DNA from: Moellerella sp963519845
Lineage (GTDB): Bacteria; Pseudomonadota; Gammaproteobacteria; Enterobacterales; Enterobacteriaceae
Reading direction: 5' to 3'
DNA: 64,000 nt
NCBI GenBank assembly: GCA_963519845.1
Contig: CAUQNX010000008.1
Location: 1 to 64,000 of the forward strand
A program made the position numbers and the translations under genes. The notes beneath the pieces were generated by a model that ran no database searches, had not been told where the DNA came from, and worked only from the letters and a program-made list of their open reading frames with translations. Positions within the stretch are counted from its first letter, which is position 1; each line of letters opens with the position of its first letter. Shown piece by piece: positions 53,119-62,049 of the stretch.

Positions 53119-55911
53119 TTACTTTGGTGACATTAAGAATACTTTTTCATTTTTACCTAGGTATTTTTGAATCACATTATTAACTTGGTCAACGGTAATT
53201 TGTTGAATATAGCTAGACTCATTATTAATGCGATTAAATTGTTGATCATCACCAGCAATTTGCGCTAAAGCTTCAGTCCAATAACTGGCACTTTGCAGTA
53301 TTTGATTGCGCTCTGTCAGCCAAATATTTTTAGCTTCGTCCAACTCTTTGGCCGTTACACCCTGTTGGCGTAATTGCTCGATAGCTTTTTGCGATAATGC
53401 CACCATCTCTTTGGCTCTTTCTGGTGAGGTGGTAAAGTTCAAGCGAGCCGAGTAATAAGGGGCTGGCAGCTTAGCGAGCATCTGTGAGAATCCAAGGGCA
53501 TAGATACCACTGGCTTTTTCTCTTAGTTCGGTACGCAGGCGCTGGCTAACGATGGTATCCAATAACTGGATCTCTAGTTGTTCTTGCAGCGTCCATTGTG
53601 CTGGTGAAGCATATTGAATGCTGACCATACTCTTATCACTGCTACTAATTGGATAAGTTTGAGTCATTGGCGCCATCTTAGGCATAATACCTTGATCACG
53701 CCACATCAGCTTGCTATTGCTAGCAGGAAGAGAGGCGATCCAACGCTCAACGGCAGCTTTTACATCGCTGCTATTGATGGCCCCAGAAATTACCAGTGTC
53801 ATATTAGCTGTCGAGGATAATAGCTGGCGATTAGTTTGTTGTAGCTGTTGAGCGCTAAACGAGTTCCAGCCACCTTGTGGATTAATCACCAGCATTTCGC
53901 CATTTTGATAAGCTTCGCGATTAATGCTGTCTAAAAAGATTCTCTCTACAGGCACATTTTTTAGACTCAATGCAAAAGCTTGCTTATTTTGCTCTAATTT
54001 TTGTCCGCTAAACTGAGGTGCAGTCAGTTTTAAATGGAGCAATTTAAGCGCGGTATCGAGTTGATCCGCTGGTGCTTCGCCACGGTAACCATGAGATAGC
54101 AATTCACTGTAGGGGCGTATAGCTAGCTGATTTTGCTTAGCAAATAGGGCTAGCTCACGTGCGCTATAGTCACCATAACCGCTACTTTCAGGCAGTTTCA
54201 GCGCCCAATCAGTTAAACCGGCAGTTTGTAGCGTTTCAAGTGAGCGGCCACCGGGGATCTGAAGTGAGATTTGGATATTATCAGTCAGTGTTTTATCCGC
54301 TTTAACAATCACTTTGATCTGATTGCTCAATTGCCAAATCTCAGTTTTTGCTACAGGCAGATCACTTTTACTGCTGATCTTACCTGTTGATGTTGGAACT
54401 ACATTCAGCTCAATCGCTTGTGATTTTTGGGCGAAAGGTCCGGGGTTAGCGGTTCTGATCTGCTTCCACTGTGATTGAAATGCGGATTTATCAAAGCTTT
54501 TCGCATCTGAATCTGGGCCAATCAGCGCAAGTCTGGGTGAGGTAACTTCTAATAACTGCTCAACATGCTGCTTTAATGTCTCTGGCGTGACATTTTTCAT
54601 TAATTTATGACTGATATCCAATTGTTGGCGTTTATTCCACACGGGCATGTCATATTCAAGCGCTGTGGTGATTTGGCCAGCCAAATAGTCATGATCATAA
54701 CGCTGTTCTGTTGCCGCTTGTTGGCTCAATTTCTTCAGTAGAGACTGACGAGCTTCATCAAGCTCTGATTGAGTCACTGGAGAGGTCGCCATACGTTGTA
54801 ATTCGGTAAATAGTACCTTGGTAGCCGCTAAATAATCATCACCTTTAGGATGAGCAATCATCAGCTGCTGCAAACGGCGGTTATCTAACATGGCGCCTTG
54901 GCTATTGATACTAATAGATGGCAATACCCCATTATCCACTAATACAGAGAAGCGTTGATTGAGGATGCTGATCCATAAGCTATCGAGCAGATCGCTATAT
55001 TGGCCTTTTTCAGTATTCAGTGGGGCATCAACATCTTTCTGCAGCGAAAATTGAACAAAGCGCGCGCCTTGCTCTTTATCAAATACCGGTTGGATCAGCA
55101 TCTCAGTTGAAGGTGCGAATTTTTGCCAAAGTGGATCATCCTGAGAAAGCTGAGCAGGCACAGGCAGATTGAAATGCTGTTTAACGTCATTTAACACAGT
55201 GCTGCTGTTAAAATCGCCAATAATAATTAGTGTCATACGTTGTGGCTGATACCATTTTTTATAGTAATCAATCGCTTGTTCAATTGGCGCTTGACGAACA
55301 ACATCCAGTGAACCAATAGGATTACGATTGATATAACGGCTGCCGTGGTAGCGCAATTTCTCTAGTTGATCGTTAATACGAAAACCGATCCCTTGACGTA
55401 AACGCCACTCTTCCACAATGACCGGACGCTCTTTTTCAAATGCGCTGGATTCAAAGGTCATTCCTTGCGCCCAGTCGGCCATTACTTGCAGGCTGGTATT
55501 CACTTGCGCAGGTGTCGCCGCAGGTAGAGAGAGCTTATACAGAGTCGAATTAAGGCTAGTGATCGCATTAACATGGCTACCCAGCTTTAGACCTTGCTGT
55601 TCAAGCTGTTTAAAGCCAGTGGTGCCCGGAAAATGGGTAGTACCTTTAAAGGCCATATGCTCAGTAAAGTGGGCGAGTCCAAGCTGTTGTTCACTCTCTT
55701 GTAGTGAACCACTTTTGACCAACAGACGCATTTCAACACCCGGTTGTGAGCGAGGCAGCAAATAGACCTGTAAACCATTATCAAGTGTATAGTGGCGAAT
55801 ATCGGAACGCGCTGGTAGCAGGCTATTATCCACTCCAGCCGATCGATTGGCGGTGCTGCAACCAAAGAGTGTTAGGCTGATTAAAGCCGCCAATGTTAGT
55901 TTACGAAGCAT
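53119..55911 (-). CDS. pqqL: M16-family zinc peptidase (PqqL-like), predicted lipoprotein
   Basis: Protein of 930 residues with a lipoprotein signal (LTLFGC, Cys18) and two tandem M16 units. The first holds the inverted zinc motif HFTEH (about residue 83) followed by the second-site Glu region ERPVIVEEWR; the second unit lacks a zinc motif, as usual. The ATG at 55911 was chosen because it gives the lipobox and has GAGG nine bases upstream; a start at 55992 adds 27 residues inside yddA. It overlaps yddA by 11 bases. E. coli PqqL is a periplasmic protease linked to iron acquisition from captured proteins, consistent with the TonB receptor in this operon. Confidence 0.88.
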   Translation of the reverse strand: MLRKLTLAALISLTLFGCSTANRSAGVDNSLLPARSDIRHYTLDNGLQVYLLPRSQPGVEMRLLVKSGSLQESEQQLGLAHFTEHMAFKGTTHFPGTTGFKQLEQQGLKLGSHVNAITSLNSTLYKLSLPAATPAQVNTSLQVMADWAQGMTFESSAFEKERPVIVEEWRLRQGIGFRINDQLEKLRYHGSRYINRNPIGSLDVVRQAPIEQAIDYYKKWYQPQRMTLIIIGDFNSSTVLNDVKQHFNLPVPAQLSQDDPLWQKFAPSTEMLIQPVFDKEQGARFVQFSLQKDVDAPLNTEKGQYSDLLDSLWISILNQRFSVLVDNGVLPSISINSQGAMLDNRRLQQLMIAHPKGDDYLAATKVLFTELQRMATSPVTQSELDEARQSLLKKLSQQAATEQRYDHDYLAGQITTALEYDMPVWNKRQQLDISHKLMKNVTPETLKQHVEQLLEVTSPRLALIGPDSDAKSFDKSAFQSQWKQIRTANPGPFAQKSQAIELNVVPTSTGKISSKSDLPVAKTEIWQLSNQIKVIVKADKTLTDNIQISLQIPGGRSLETLQTAGLTDWALKLPESSGYGDYSARELALFAKQNQLAIRPYSELLSHGYRGEAPADQLDTALKLLHLKLTAPQFSGQKLEQNKQAFALSLKNVPVERIFLDSINREAYQNGEMLVINPQGGWNSFSAQQLQQTNRQLLSSTANMTLVISGAINSSDVKAAVERWIASLPASNSKLMWRDQGIMPKMAPMTQTYPISSSDKSMVSIQYASPAQWTLQEQLEIQLLDTIVSQRLRTELREKASGIYALGFSQMLAKLPAPYYSARLNFTTSPERAKEMVALSQKAIEQLRQQGVTAKELDEAKNIWLTERNQILQSASYWTEALAQIAGDDQQFNRINNESSYIQQITVDQVNNVIQKYLGKNEKVFLMSPK

Positions 55912-57610
55912 AGTGTGGAGCCTCAGTTGAAGGTAGTGAAGTGGATTGCACTGGCTCAGTAAGAACAATGTGCTTATCGGCGAGTGATGCAATAAAGGAT
56001 TGATGGCTAACCAGTACGATAGCGCTTTCCGGTAGTCTGGTTTTCAGTAGCTCAATAAGACCAAGCGCGCTGCTTTCATCCAGTGCTGATGTGGTTTCAT
56101 CCAGTAACAGCAGTTTGGGTTTATTCAGCAGTAATCGAGCAAACATAACACGTTGTTGCTCACCACCTGACAATCGACTATGCCAGTCAGTTTCTAGGGC
56201 TAATTGGTTATTCAATTTACCTAAACCAACCTGTGTTAAGGCCTGTTGATAGGCTTCGGTATTAAATGCGTCGACGGATTGAGGGTAAGCCAGCAGATGA
56301 TCGAGTCGGCTAAAAGGTAAATAGAGACGCTGAGGCAGCCATATAACCTGTTTGGTCTGTTGAATATGGCCTTCAAAATAGGGCCAGTGACCACTCAATG
56401 CTCGTAATAGTGTCGATTTACCAATACCAGAGCGACCTGAAATCAGCGTCAAGGTGCCTTTTTCAGCCTCTATTTTGACGGGATCAATTAAACAGAGATT
56501 ATCTGCGGTAAATACCTGAATATCTGCGCTTAGTGGAGCCTGATCTTCGACAATATCGACGCTCGGCTGACGATCATTTTCCAGTAGTACAACAAAGTTA
56601 TACAGACGCGCTACCGTTGCTTGCCAAGCGGCGATCTCTTTATAGGCGAAGATAAACCAGCCGAGAGAAGAGGCAACACTAGTAAAGGCTTGACGTAACT
56701 GCATCAATCCACCTAATAGAATTTCGCCCGCCAAAAATTTAGGCAGCGCAAACAGGATAGGTGCGAGAGCGGTTACTTGCTGATAACCCACGGTATAGAA
56801 AGAGAGATTTCTTTCGCAGCGGATTAAAGTATTCCAGTTACTCATGATACGGCCAAAACGATACATCAATTCGTAACGATCTTGTGGCTCACCACGTTGT
56901 CCAGCGATGGCATCACTGTGTTGACGGCGAGTGATCAGCGCAGAACGATAGTCCGCTTCACGGCGCTGTTTTTCCATATTCAGTTTGCGTAATGGAAAAC
57001 CAATCCACTGAGTGAATGCAATACCGATAAGGGTGTAAAGAATACAAGCCCAGAACATATAGCCCGGTAATGTCCAGTCACTACCTTGGAAATTAAAGGT
57101 AAAACTCCCTGATAGCGTCCAGAGGATGGTAGCGAAAGAGAAGAGAGTCAGCATCGAGTGTAAGAAGGTGACTAATAGATTTAGCGTCGATTCAACCAAC
57201 AAGCGAACATCTTCGGCAATACGTTGGTCTGGGTTATCCGGTTCTTGGGAGGTGAGTTTAAGAATATAGTGCTTGCTGTTGGTGGATAACCAACGCGCGA
57301 GTATCACATTGGTCATTCCTTCACGCCAGCGGATAATTAACTTCTGTTTTAGATAGTTACCCATTACCACCACAAAAATTAAGCCACTGACTAAAATGAC
57401 AAAATATTGCAGCAAGCCGTAGAGCGCTTGGCCATCTAATTTCTGTAGAGCGTTATAAAAATCCCCATTCCACATATTCATTCTGACATTAAACCAAACA
57501 GAAGAGAGGATTAATGCCAGTGATGTGGCAAGGAGTATCCAGCAGAAAAGGGCAGCACGCTGCCCCCAAAAAGGTTTCACAAGATAAAAAAACTGCTTTA
57601 TTGTTTTCAT
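55901..57610 (-). CDS. yddA: ABC transporter with fused membrane and ATPase domains (YddA-like)
   Basis: Protein of 569 residues. Residues 1-330 form a six-helix SbmA/BacA-like membrane domain, and residues about 370-560 an ATPase with Walker A SGRSGIGKST, signature LSGGEQQR and Walker B LLLLDETTSALDE. It is an inner-membrane exporter or importer of unknown substrate. It lies between the TonB receptor and the peptidase, so peptide or siderophore handling is likely. The arrangement equals E. coli yddA. Confidence 0.9.
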   Translation of the reverse strand: MKTIKQFFYLVKPFWGQRAALFCWILLATSLALILSSVWFNVRMNMWNGDFYNALQKLDGQALYGLLQYFVILVSGLIFVVVMGNYLKQKLIIRWREGMTNVILARWLSTNSKHYILKLTSQEPDNPDQRIAEDVRLLVESTLNLLVTFLHSMLTLFSFATILWTLSGSFTFNFQGSDWTLPGYMFWACILYTLIGIAFTQWIGFPLRKLNMEKQRREADYRSALITRRQHSDAIAGQRGEPQDRYELMYRFGRIMSNWNTLIRCERNLSFYTVGYQQVTALAPILFALPKFLAGEILLGGLMQLRQAFTSVASSLGWFIFAYKEIAAWQATVARLYNFVVLLENDRQPSVDIVEDQAPLSADIQVFTADNLCLIDPVKIEAEKGTLTLISGRSGIGKSTLLRALSGHWPYFEGHIQQTKQVIWLPQRLYLPFSRLDHLLAYPQSVDAFNTEAYQQALTQVGLGKLNNQLALETDWHSRLSGGEQQRVMFARLLLNKPKLLLLDETTSALDESSALGLIELLKTRLPESAIVLVSHQSFIASLADKHIVLTEPVQSTSLPSTEAPHYAS

Positions 57611-57673
57611 TTCCGTATTTCTATTGTTATGAATTGCTCACATCGCTTTCACGATAAGGGTTATAAATAAATG

Positions 57674-60433
57674 TTATAAATCGTAATTCACTTGCAGCCA
57701 GAATTGACGGCCCGGATCGTAAGATTTTATTGTTCTATCTTCAAAGACGAAGCGGTCAGCGATATTTTTATTATTTAATAGATTATTAACTTCTACAGAG
57801 AAACCAAAACCATAAGCAAAATCAGGTTTCCAGCCTAAGCGGGTATCCCATGAATATTTGCTGGAAAAATTTTGTTTAGTATATTTTTTTACTTGCCCAT
57901 ATTCAGGATCTGAGTAGTAGGCATTGTCATAGCGAACAGCTTGGTCACGTGCACCCCACCATTGTAGGCGGTTATACCAAGTCAGATTGTATTCATCCCA
58001 AACGCTGGTTAATTCAGCATTAATTTTGACAGGTGAGTTAAAGCTAGTTGAAGGTAATTTAGAGGCATCAATGACTTTGCCGTCATACCAAACTTTATCG
58101 AGGTTTACACGGTTGCTTGGGTCAAATGAGCTATAACCCGCATCTTTAGGGGTATTACTTTCACTCTGTTGCCAGCTAAATGATGCCGTCATGACATGAG
58201 ACGCTTCTGCCCATTCCCATGGTTGGCTATTATGAACAGAGAGTGTCACTGTATCGTGTGAGCTACGGCCGCCATTATCGAATACACGGATGCTGCGTTT
58301 ATCTGCACTGGTGCTTTCATATTTAGTACGGCTTCTAACTTCATCATATCCTTCACGATGAACATACTGTAAGCGCCAAGTTGTTGATAAAACCTCTTGC
58401 TGCAATGCTACTGTTAACTCGTCGTTATAAGGTGTGGATAAAGAGTCCAATCCTTCATAATCGCGCTTGTCTTCCCAATCATTTTCACTAGGATCTACTG
58501 AGCACCAACCTACACAGTTTTGCATTCCTGCATTCTGCGCACCATAAAGGGCATAAGTTAGCATTGAGCGGCCATAATAGCGGTTAGCACCACCAATAAG
58601 GAGCGTTGAGTTATCACCAAAGAAGTCGTAAGTACCAGAGATGCGAGGGGCGAAATTGGTCTTGTTAATAAAATCATCTTGGTCGACACGGATGCCAGGA
58701 CGTAGATTTAGTTTACCAAACTGCATATTATCATCAGCAAATAGCGCGTAGCTGGTGTAATCTGCGTTATGTTTTCCACTTTGAAAACGGGTTACATTGG
58801 TTAAATAACCAGAAAAATCACCGTCTTTATTAACTGTGCCGTTATAAGAATAACGATAGAAGTCTTTATCACGCTTATAAGTTCCCTTTGTATAATTAAC
58901 TTCACTCCCTATTGTAGGATTGTGAGAGCCTCCAAAAGTATCTTCCATTGAATTGAAGCGTAATACAGCTTTAGCACTATGATTTTGCTGCTGGGATGTT
59001 AAGTCGCCTTGCCCACCGCTACTGCGTTCTTCTCGATTTCTCCAATCATTTTCATCTGTTGCGATAGCATTGACAAAATACTTTTGGTCATTGTTTCGTT
59101 CATCTTTCAGTTGTTGTGTGCTGGCTGTTAGTTCTAATTTACCAATATCTAATTCATGTTTGAAAACACCAGTTAACCCCATTCCATCATGGGTACTGTC
59201 ATAACCCGAATTCATCACCGACGCAGAGAATAATTTGCTGTCATAAGAGGCATAATTACCAGAAATATCAAAGGAACTACGCTCTGATAGATCAACAGAA
59301 TATTTAAGGAAGTAGTTATCTGATATTCGTTTTTGGCTACGCTTACCAGAAGGTGATTCCACTGAAACTAACTCACCGTTATCGATAATGACTGCTTCAC
59401 CGCCAGTCATAGTCATGGGGATATCAGAACTGCGGCGAGAGGCTGAAAAAACAATACCTGAATTATCAGAAACACCTAATTCAAACCAACCACCAAAATC
59501 ACTTTTATCATAGCGATTCTGAAAACGAGCTGGGTTAGCAACATCATTTTTTGAGGTGTCAATGGACTGTGAAGAGTCTTGGAAAAGGTTATTCCAGCTA
59601 GAACGCGTGACTCTATAATAGGAATGGGCGCTATTTTCGCCTTGCCAACGACGACTATTAACCTCAACAGTTCCCCCTGTAAAACCTCCGAACTCTACTG
59701 GAATATTGTTGTCGTAAACAGCCATACTGTCTATCAATCGGCTGTCTAGGTACATTCCCTGATCGCCACTACTTAAGCGCGTCGCTGTTTCACCTAATCC
59801 GCTATCGGCTGGATCGAAATCATTATTAAAACTAACGCCATCGAGACGATAAGCATTTTGATAACTGCTAGAGCCATGAATTGAGATGCGAGAAGGTTTG
59901 ATTTCGCCCTGATTCATTGAGTTGCTGTCATTATTGGCAAATTGAACCGCAGGGTTAGTTTTCATTAAATCGGTAATATTACCATCGCCAGTATTACGCT
60001 GGCTGATCTCTTCAGAGGTGACAAACTGTGGCGCTGAAGCTACATCAGTTGATGGATGATTTTGGATCACACCTGATACGCGCGTTTCAGGCAAAACTAA
60101 AGTTCCCTGATTAAGGGTCTGTACGCGGATCACATTGACGCCGTTTTCTGAAATCAGCTCCATACCACTGCCAATTAGGACTTTTTGTAGCGCAGTCTGT
60201 GCAGTGAATTGACCAGCAATAGCAGGTGCCCGCAGATTTTTAAGTTGGCTGTTATCGTAAAGCAGCGGCAATTTACCCTGTTTGGCGATCTCTGCTACTG
60301 AGGTAGCTAAAGATTGTTCAGGTAGTGAAAATGCGATTTCTTGCGCACTAACAGATTGACTGAAAATAGCGCAACTAATGGCAACCGCCAATGATAATGG
60401 CCTAGCTGCCTTCAGGTGTGATGACATAGACAT
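57674..60433 (-). CDS. yddB: TonB-dependent receptor with STN domain (YddB-like)
   Basis: Outer-membrane receptor of 919 residues: signal peptide (cleaved after VSA), an STN domain (about residues 32-105; FSLPEQSLATSVAEIAKQGK), plug domain (about 135-260; NQGEIKPSRISIHGSSSYQNAYRLDG in two parts) and a 22-strand barrel to the end. It ends NYDL rather than in the usual Phe. An STN domain normally talks to a FecR-type anti-sigma factor, but none is encoded nearby. A Fur box upstream implies iron control. First gene of yddB-yddA-pqqL. Confidence 0.88.
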   Translation of the reverse strand: MSMSSHLKAARPLSLAVAISCAIFSQSVSAQEIAFSLPEQSLATSVAEIAKQGKLPLLYDNSQLKNLRAPAIAGQFTAQTALQKVLIGSGMELISENGVNVIRVQTLNQGTLVLPETRVSGVIQNHPSTDVASAPQFVTSEEISQRNTGDGNITDLMKTNPAVQFANNDSNSMNQGEIKPSRISIHGSSSYQNAYRLDGVSFNNDFDPADSGLGETATRLSSGDQGMYLDSRLIDSMAVYDNNIPVEFGGFTGGTVEVNSRRWQGENSAHSYYRVTRSSWNNLFQDSSQSIDTSKNDVANPARFQNRYDKSDFGGWFELGVSDNSGIVFSASRRSSDIPMTMTGGEAVIIDNGELVSVESPSGKRSQKRISDNYFLKYSVDLSERSSFDISGNYASYDSKLFSASVMNSGYDSTHDGMGLTGVFKHELDIGKLELTASTQQLKDERNNDQKYFVNAIATDENDWRNREERSSGGQGDLTSQQQNHSAKAVLRFNSMEDTFGGSHNPTIGSEVNYTKGTYKRDKDFYRYSYNGTVNKDGDFSGYLTNVTRFQSGKHNADYTSYALFADDNMQFGKLNLRPGIRVDQDDFINKTNFAPRISGTYDFFGDNSTLLIGGANRYYGRSMLTYALYGAQNAGMQNCVGWCSVDPSENDWEDKRDYEGLDSLSTPYNDELTVALQQEVLSTTWRLQYVHREGYDEVRSRTKYESTSADKRSIRVFDNGGRSSHDTVTLSVHNSQPWEWAEASHVMTASFSWQQSESNTPKDAGYSSFDPSNRVNLDKVWYDGKVIDASKLPSTSFNSPVKINAELTSVWDEYNLTWYNRLQWWGARDQAVRYDNAYYSDPEYGQVKKYTKQNFSSKYSWDTRLGWKPDFAYGFGFSVEVNNLLNNKNIADRFVFEDRTIKSYDPGRQFWLQVNYDL

Positions 60434-60882
60434 GATTTATCCCTTTTTTCCTAAACGTAGTTGGCACCAGAATTATTTTTAGAGTGTGCCAAATAAATAA
60501 CAACTACAGAGGAAGAGGGCGGAATGAGAATTATCCTCACCTGCGAATCGTAATATTTTTCATCTATTTTTTTTATTGTTATTAATCAATTGATTATGTT
60601 TTAAAAAATATTCGATTAATGGCGATAAATTTGAGTTTTAGGCAAAATATTCAAATTAAGAGGCTCGCTGAACATCAAAAAGAGCTTTTGAATCTCTTTT
60701 TTGTCATAACAGAATCATGTTGATGTGATTTACGTATTTATGATGCGTGAAGGCAAATATGATCGTGAATATGGTACGAAAAAAGCTTGACCTTCCAAAC
60801 GTGGTAAGTCGGATAAATACCAGTAGGAGCCTTTTCGGCTCAATAAACTTTATTGTCGACTCCCGTTATGAAAGGCAAAATA
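60434..60882. other. Divergent regulatory region between yddB and the RND operon
   Basis: About 450 bases. It contains the Fur box at 60523-60541, a hairpin with a T run at 60677-60702, an imperfect inverted repeat at about 60789-60810 that could be an operator for the pump, and a hairpin GAGCC-TTTTC-GGCTC (60827-60841) before the adaptor gene. No regulator gene is adjacent. Confidence 0.6.
60523..60541 (-). promoter_or_regulatory. Fur box upstream of yddB
   Basis: AATGAGAATTATCCTCACC (60523-60541) fits the inverted-repeat Fur consensus (core TGAGAAT-T-ATCCTCA matches 11 of 14 positions of TGATAAT-N-ATTATCA). It lies about 90 bases before the yddB start. The E. coli counterpart operon is also iron-regulated. 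Confidence 0.68.
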
Positions 60883-62049
60883 ATGAAAATAAAACCTATA
60901 GCTCTACTTATTGCGGCGATAAGCACCTCCTTTGCTATCGCCGGATGCAAGGAAGCGGAACCTTCTAGTCCGCCAGCCCAGCCACCAAGTGTTCCCGTCG
61001 CCGAAGTACTGGTTCAGCCTATAACCCCTTTTGTCGAATTAACGGGTTCTTTAACAGCAATTAAGGGGGTTGAGTTACGCCCGCGGGTCGCTGGCTATAT
61101 TCAGAATGTGAGCGTACCTGAGGGGCAATTCGTCGAGAAGGGAAGTGAACTTTTTGTTATCGATCCTCGAGTATTTCAAGCCGAGGTCAATGTGGCAAAA
61201 GCGCAGTTACGTGAGGCCGAAGCCGCATCGATACTGGCTAAGAATGACTATGCGCGAACCGAAAAGCTATTTGCGCAAAAAATTGTCTCTCGCGCTAATC
61301 TCGATACCGCGACCGCTGCGCTGAATGCCAGTAAAGCACAGGTTGATGCTGCGAAGGCCGCGCTAGAGTCTGCACAGTTGGCGCTCAGTTTTACTCGCGT
61401 TACAGCACCTATCAGCGGACGTGTTGGCCAAACGCTGATCACCGAAGGTAACTATGTTGCTAACGGTGTAACTCCCCTGACGACCATTGTTTCCATCGAT
61501 CCTCTGCATGTCTATTTTGATGTTGATGAGCGTACCTATCTAAATTCACTTGCTGTAAACCGAGCCAATGCAACGCCTGAAGACACAAAGGGCGCCAAGG
61601 TGATGGTGGCTCTGCTGACGGATAAAACCTACTCGCGCTTAGGGCGCGTTGACTATCTTTCCAATACCACAGATCGCAAAACTGGAACTGTGCGTGTCCG
61701 TGCGATTATTGACAATCCTGATGGGCAATTGACACCTGGTCTATTTGCCAAGATCAAACTCGAGACAGGAGCACAGAAAGATCGTGTATTGATCTCAGAT
61801 CAGTCGATTGGCACAGATCAAGGTCGGCGTTATGTGCTGGTGGTCGATAAAGATAATAAGACCGAATATCGTCCCGTTGAGTTAGGGGCTGAGATCGACG
61901 GTTTACGAGTGATCGAACAAGGGTTGCAGCCGGGTGAGCGGATTGTGGTCAAAGGGTTAGTGCGTCCGGGAATGCAGCTTACTCCGCAGTTAGCGGCCAT
62001 TGATGGAACGCCTATAGAGGTTCTGCAAACTTCAGGAGCCGCACAATGA
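60883..62049 (+). CDS. RND efflux periplasmic adaptor (MexE/AcrA-like lipoprotein)
   Basis: Membrane-fusion protein of 388 residues with a lipoprotein signal (AIAGC, Cys22), a biotinyl-lipoyl-like domain split around a helical hairpin (VELRPRVAGYIQNV, then ITAP-type FTRVTAPISGRVGQ), and the beta-barrel and membrane-proximal domains. It links the inner-membrane pump to an outer-membrane channel. The ATG at 60883 is chosen for its lipobox and AAAGG upstream. Its end overlaps the pump gene (ATGAG at 62046). No outer-membrane channel gene is in the window. Confidence 0.92.
   Translation: MKIKPIALLIAAISTSFAIAGCKEAEPSSPPAQPPSVPVAEVLVQPITPFVELTGSLTAIKGVELRPRVAGYIQNVSVPEGQFVEKGSELFVIDPRVFQAEVNVAKAQLREAEAASILAKNDYARTEKLFAQKIVSRANLDTATAALNASKAQVDAAKAALESAQLALSFTRVTAPISGRVGQTLITEGNYVANGVTPLTTIVSIDPLHVYFDVDERTYLNSLAVNRANATPEDTKGAKVMVALLTDKTYSRLGRVDYLSNTTDRKTGTVRVRAIIDNPDGQLTPGLFAKIKLETGAQKDRVLISDQSIGTDQGRRYVLVVDKDNKTEYRPVELGAEIDGLRVIEQGLQPGERIVVKGLVRPGMQLTPQLAAIDGTPIEVLQTSGAAQ

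Noticed and set aside
60738..60788. 16-codon leader peptide before the RND adaptor
   Set aside because: A short ATG frame (MMREGKYDREYGTKKA) exists, but there is no ribosome-binding site and the following hairpin has no T run, so attenuation is not supported.
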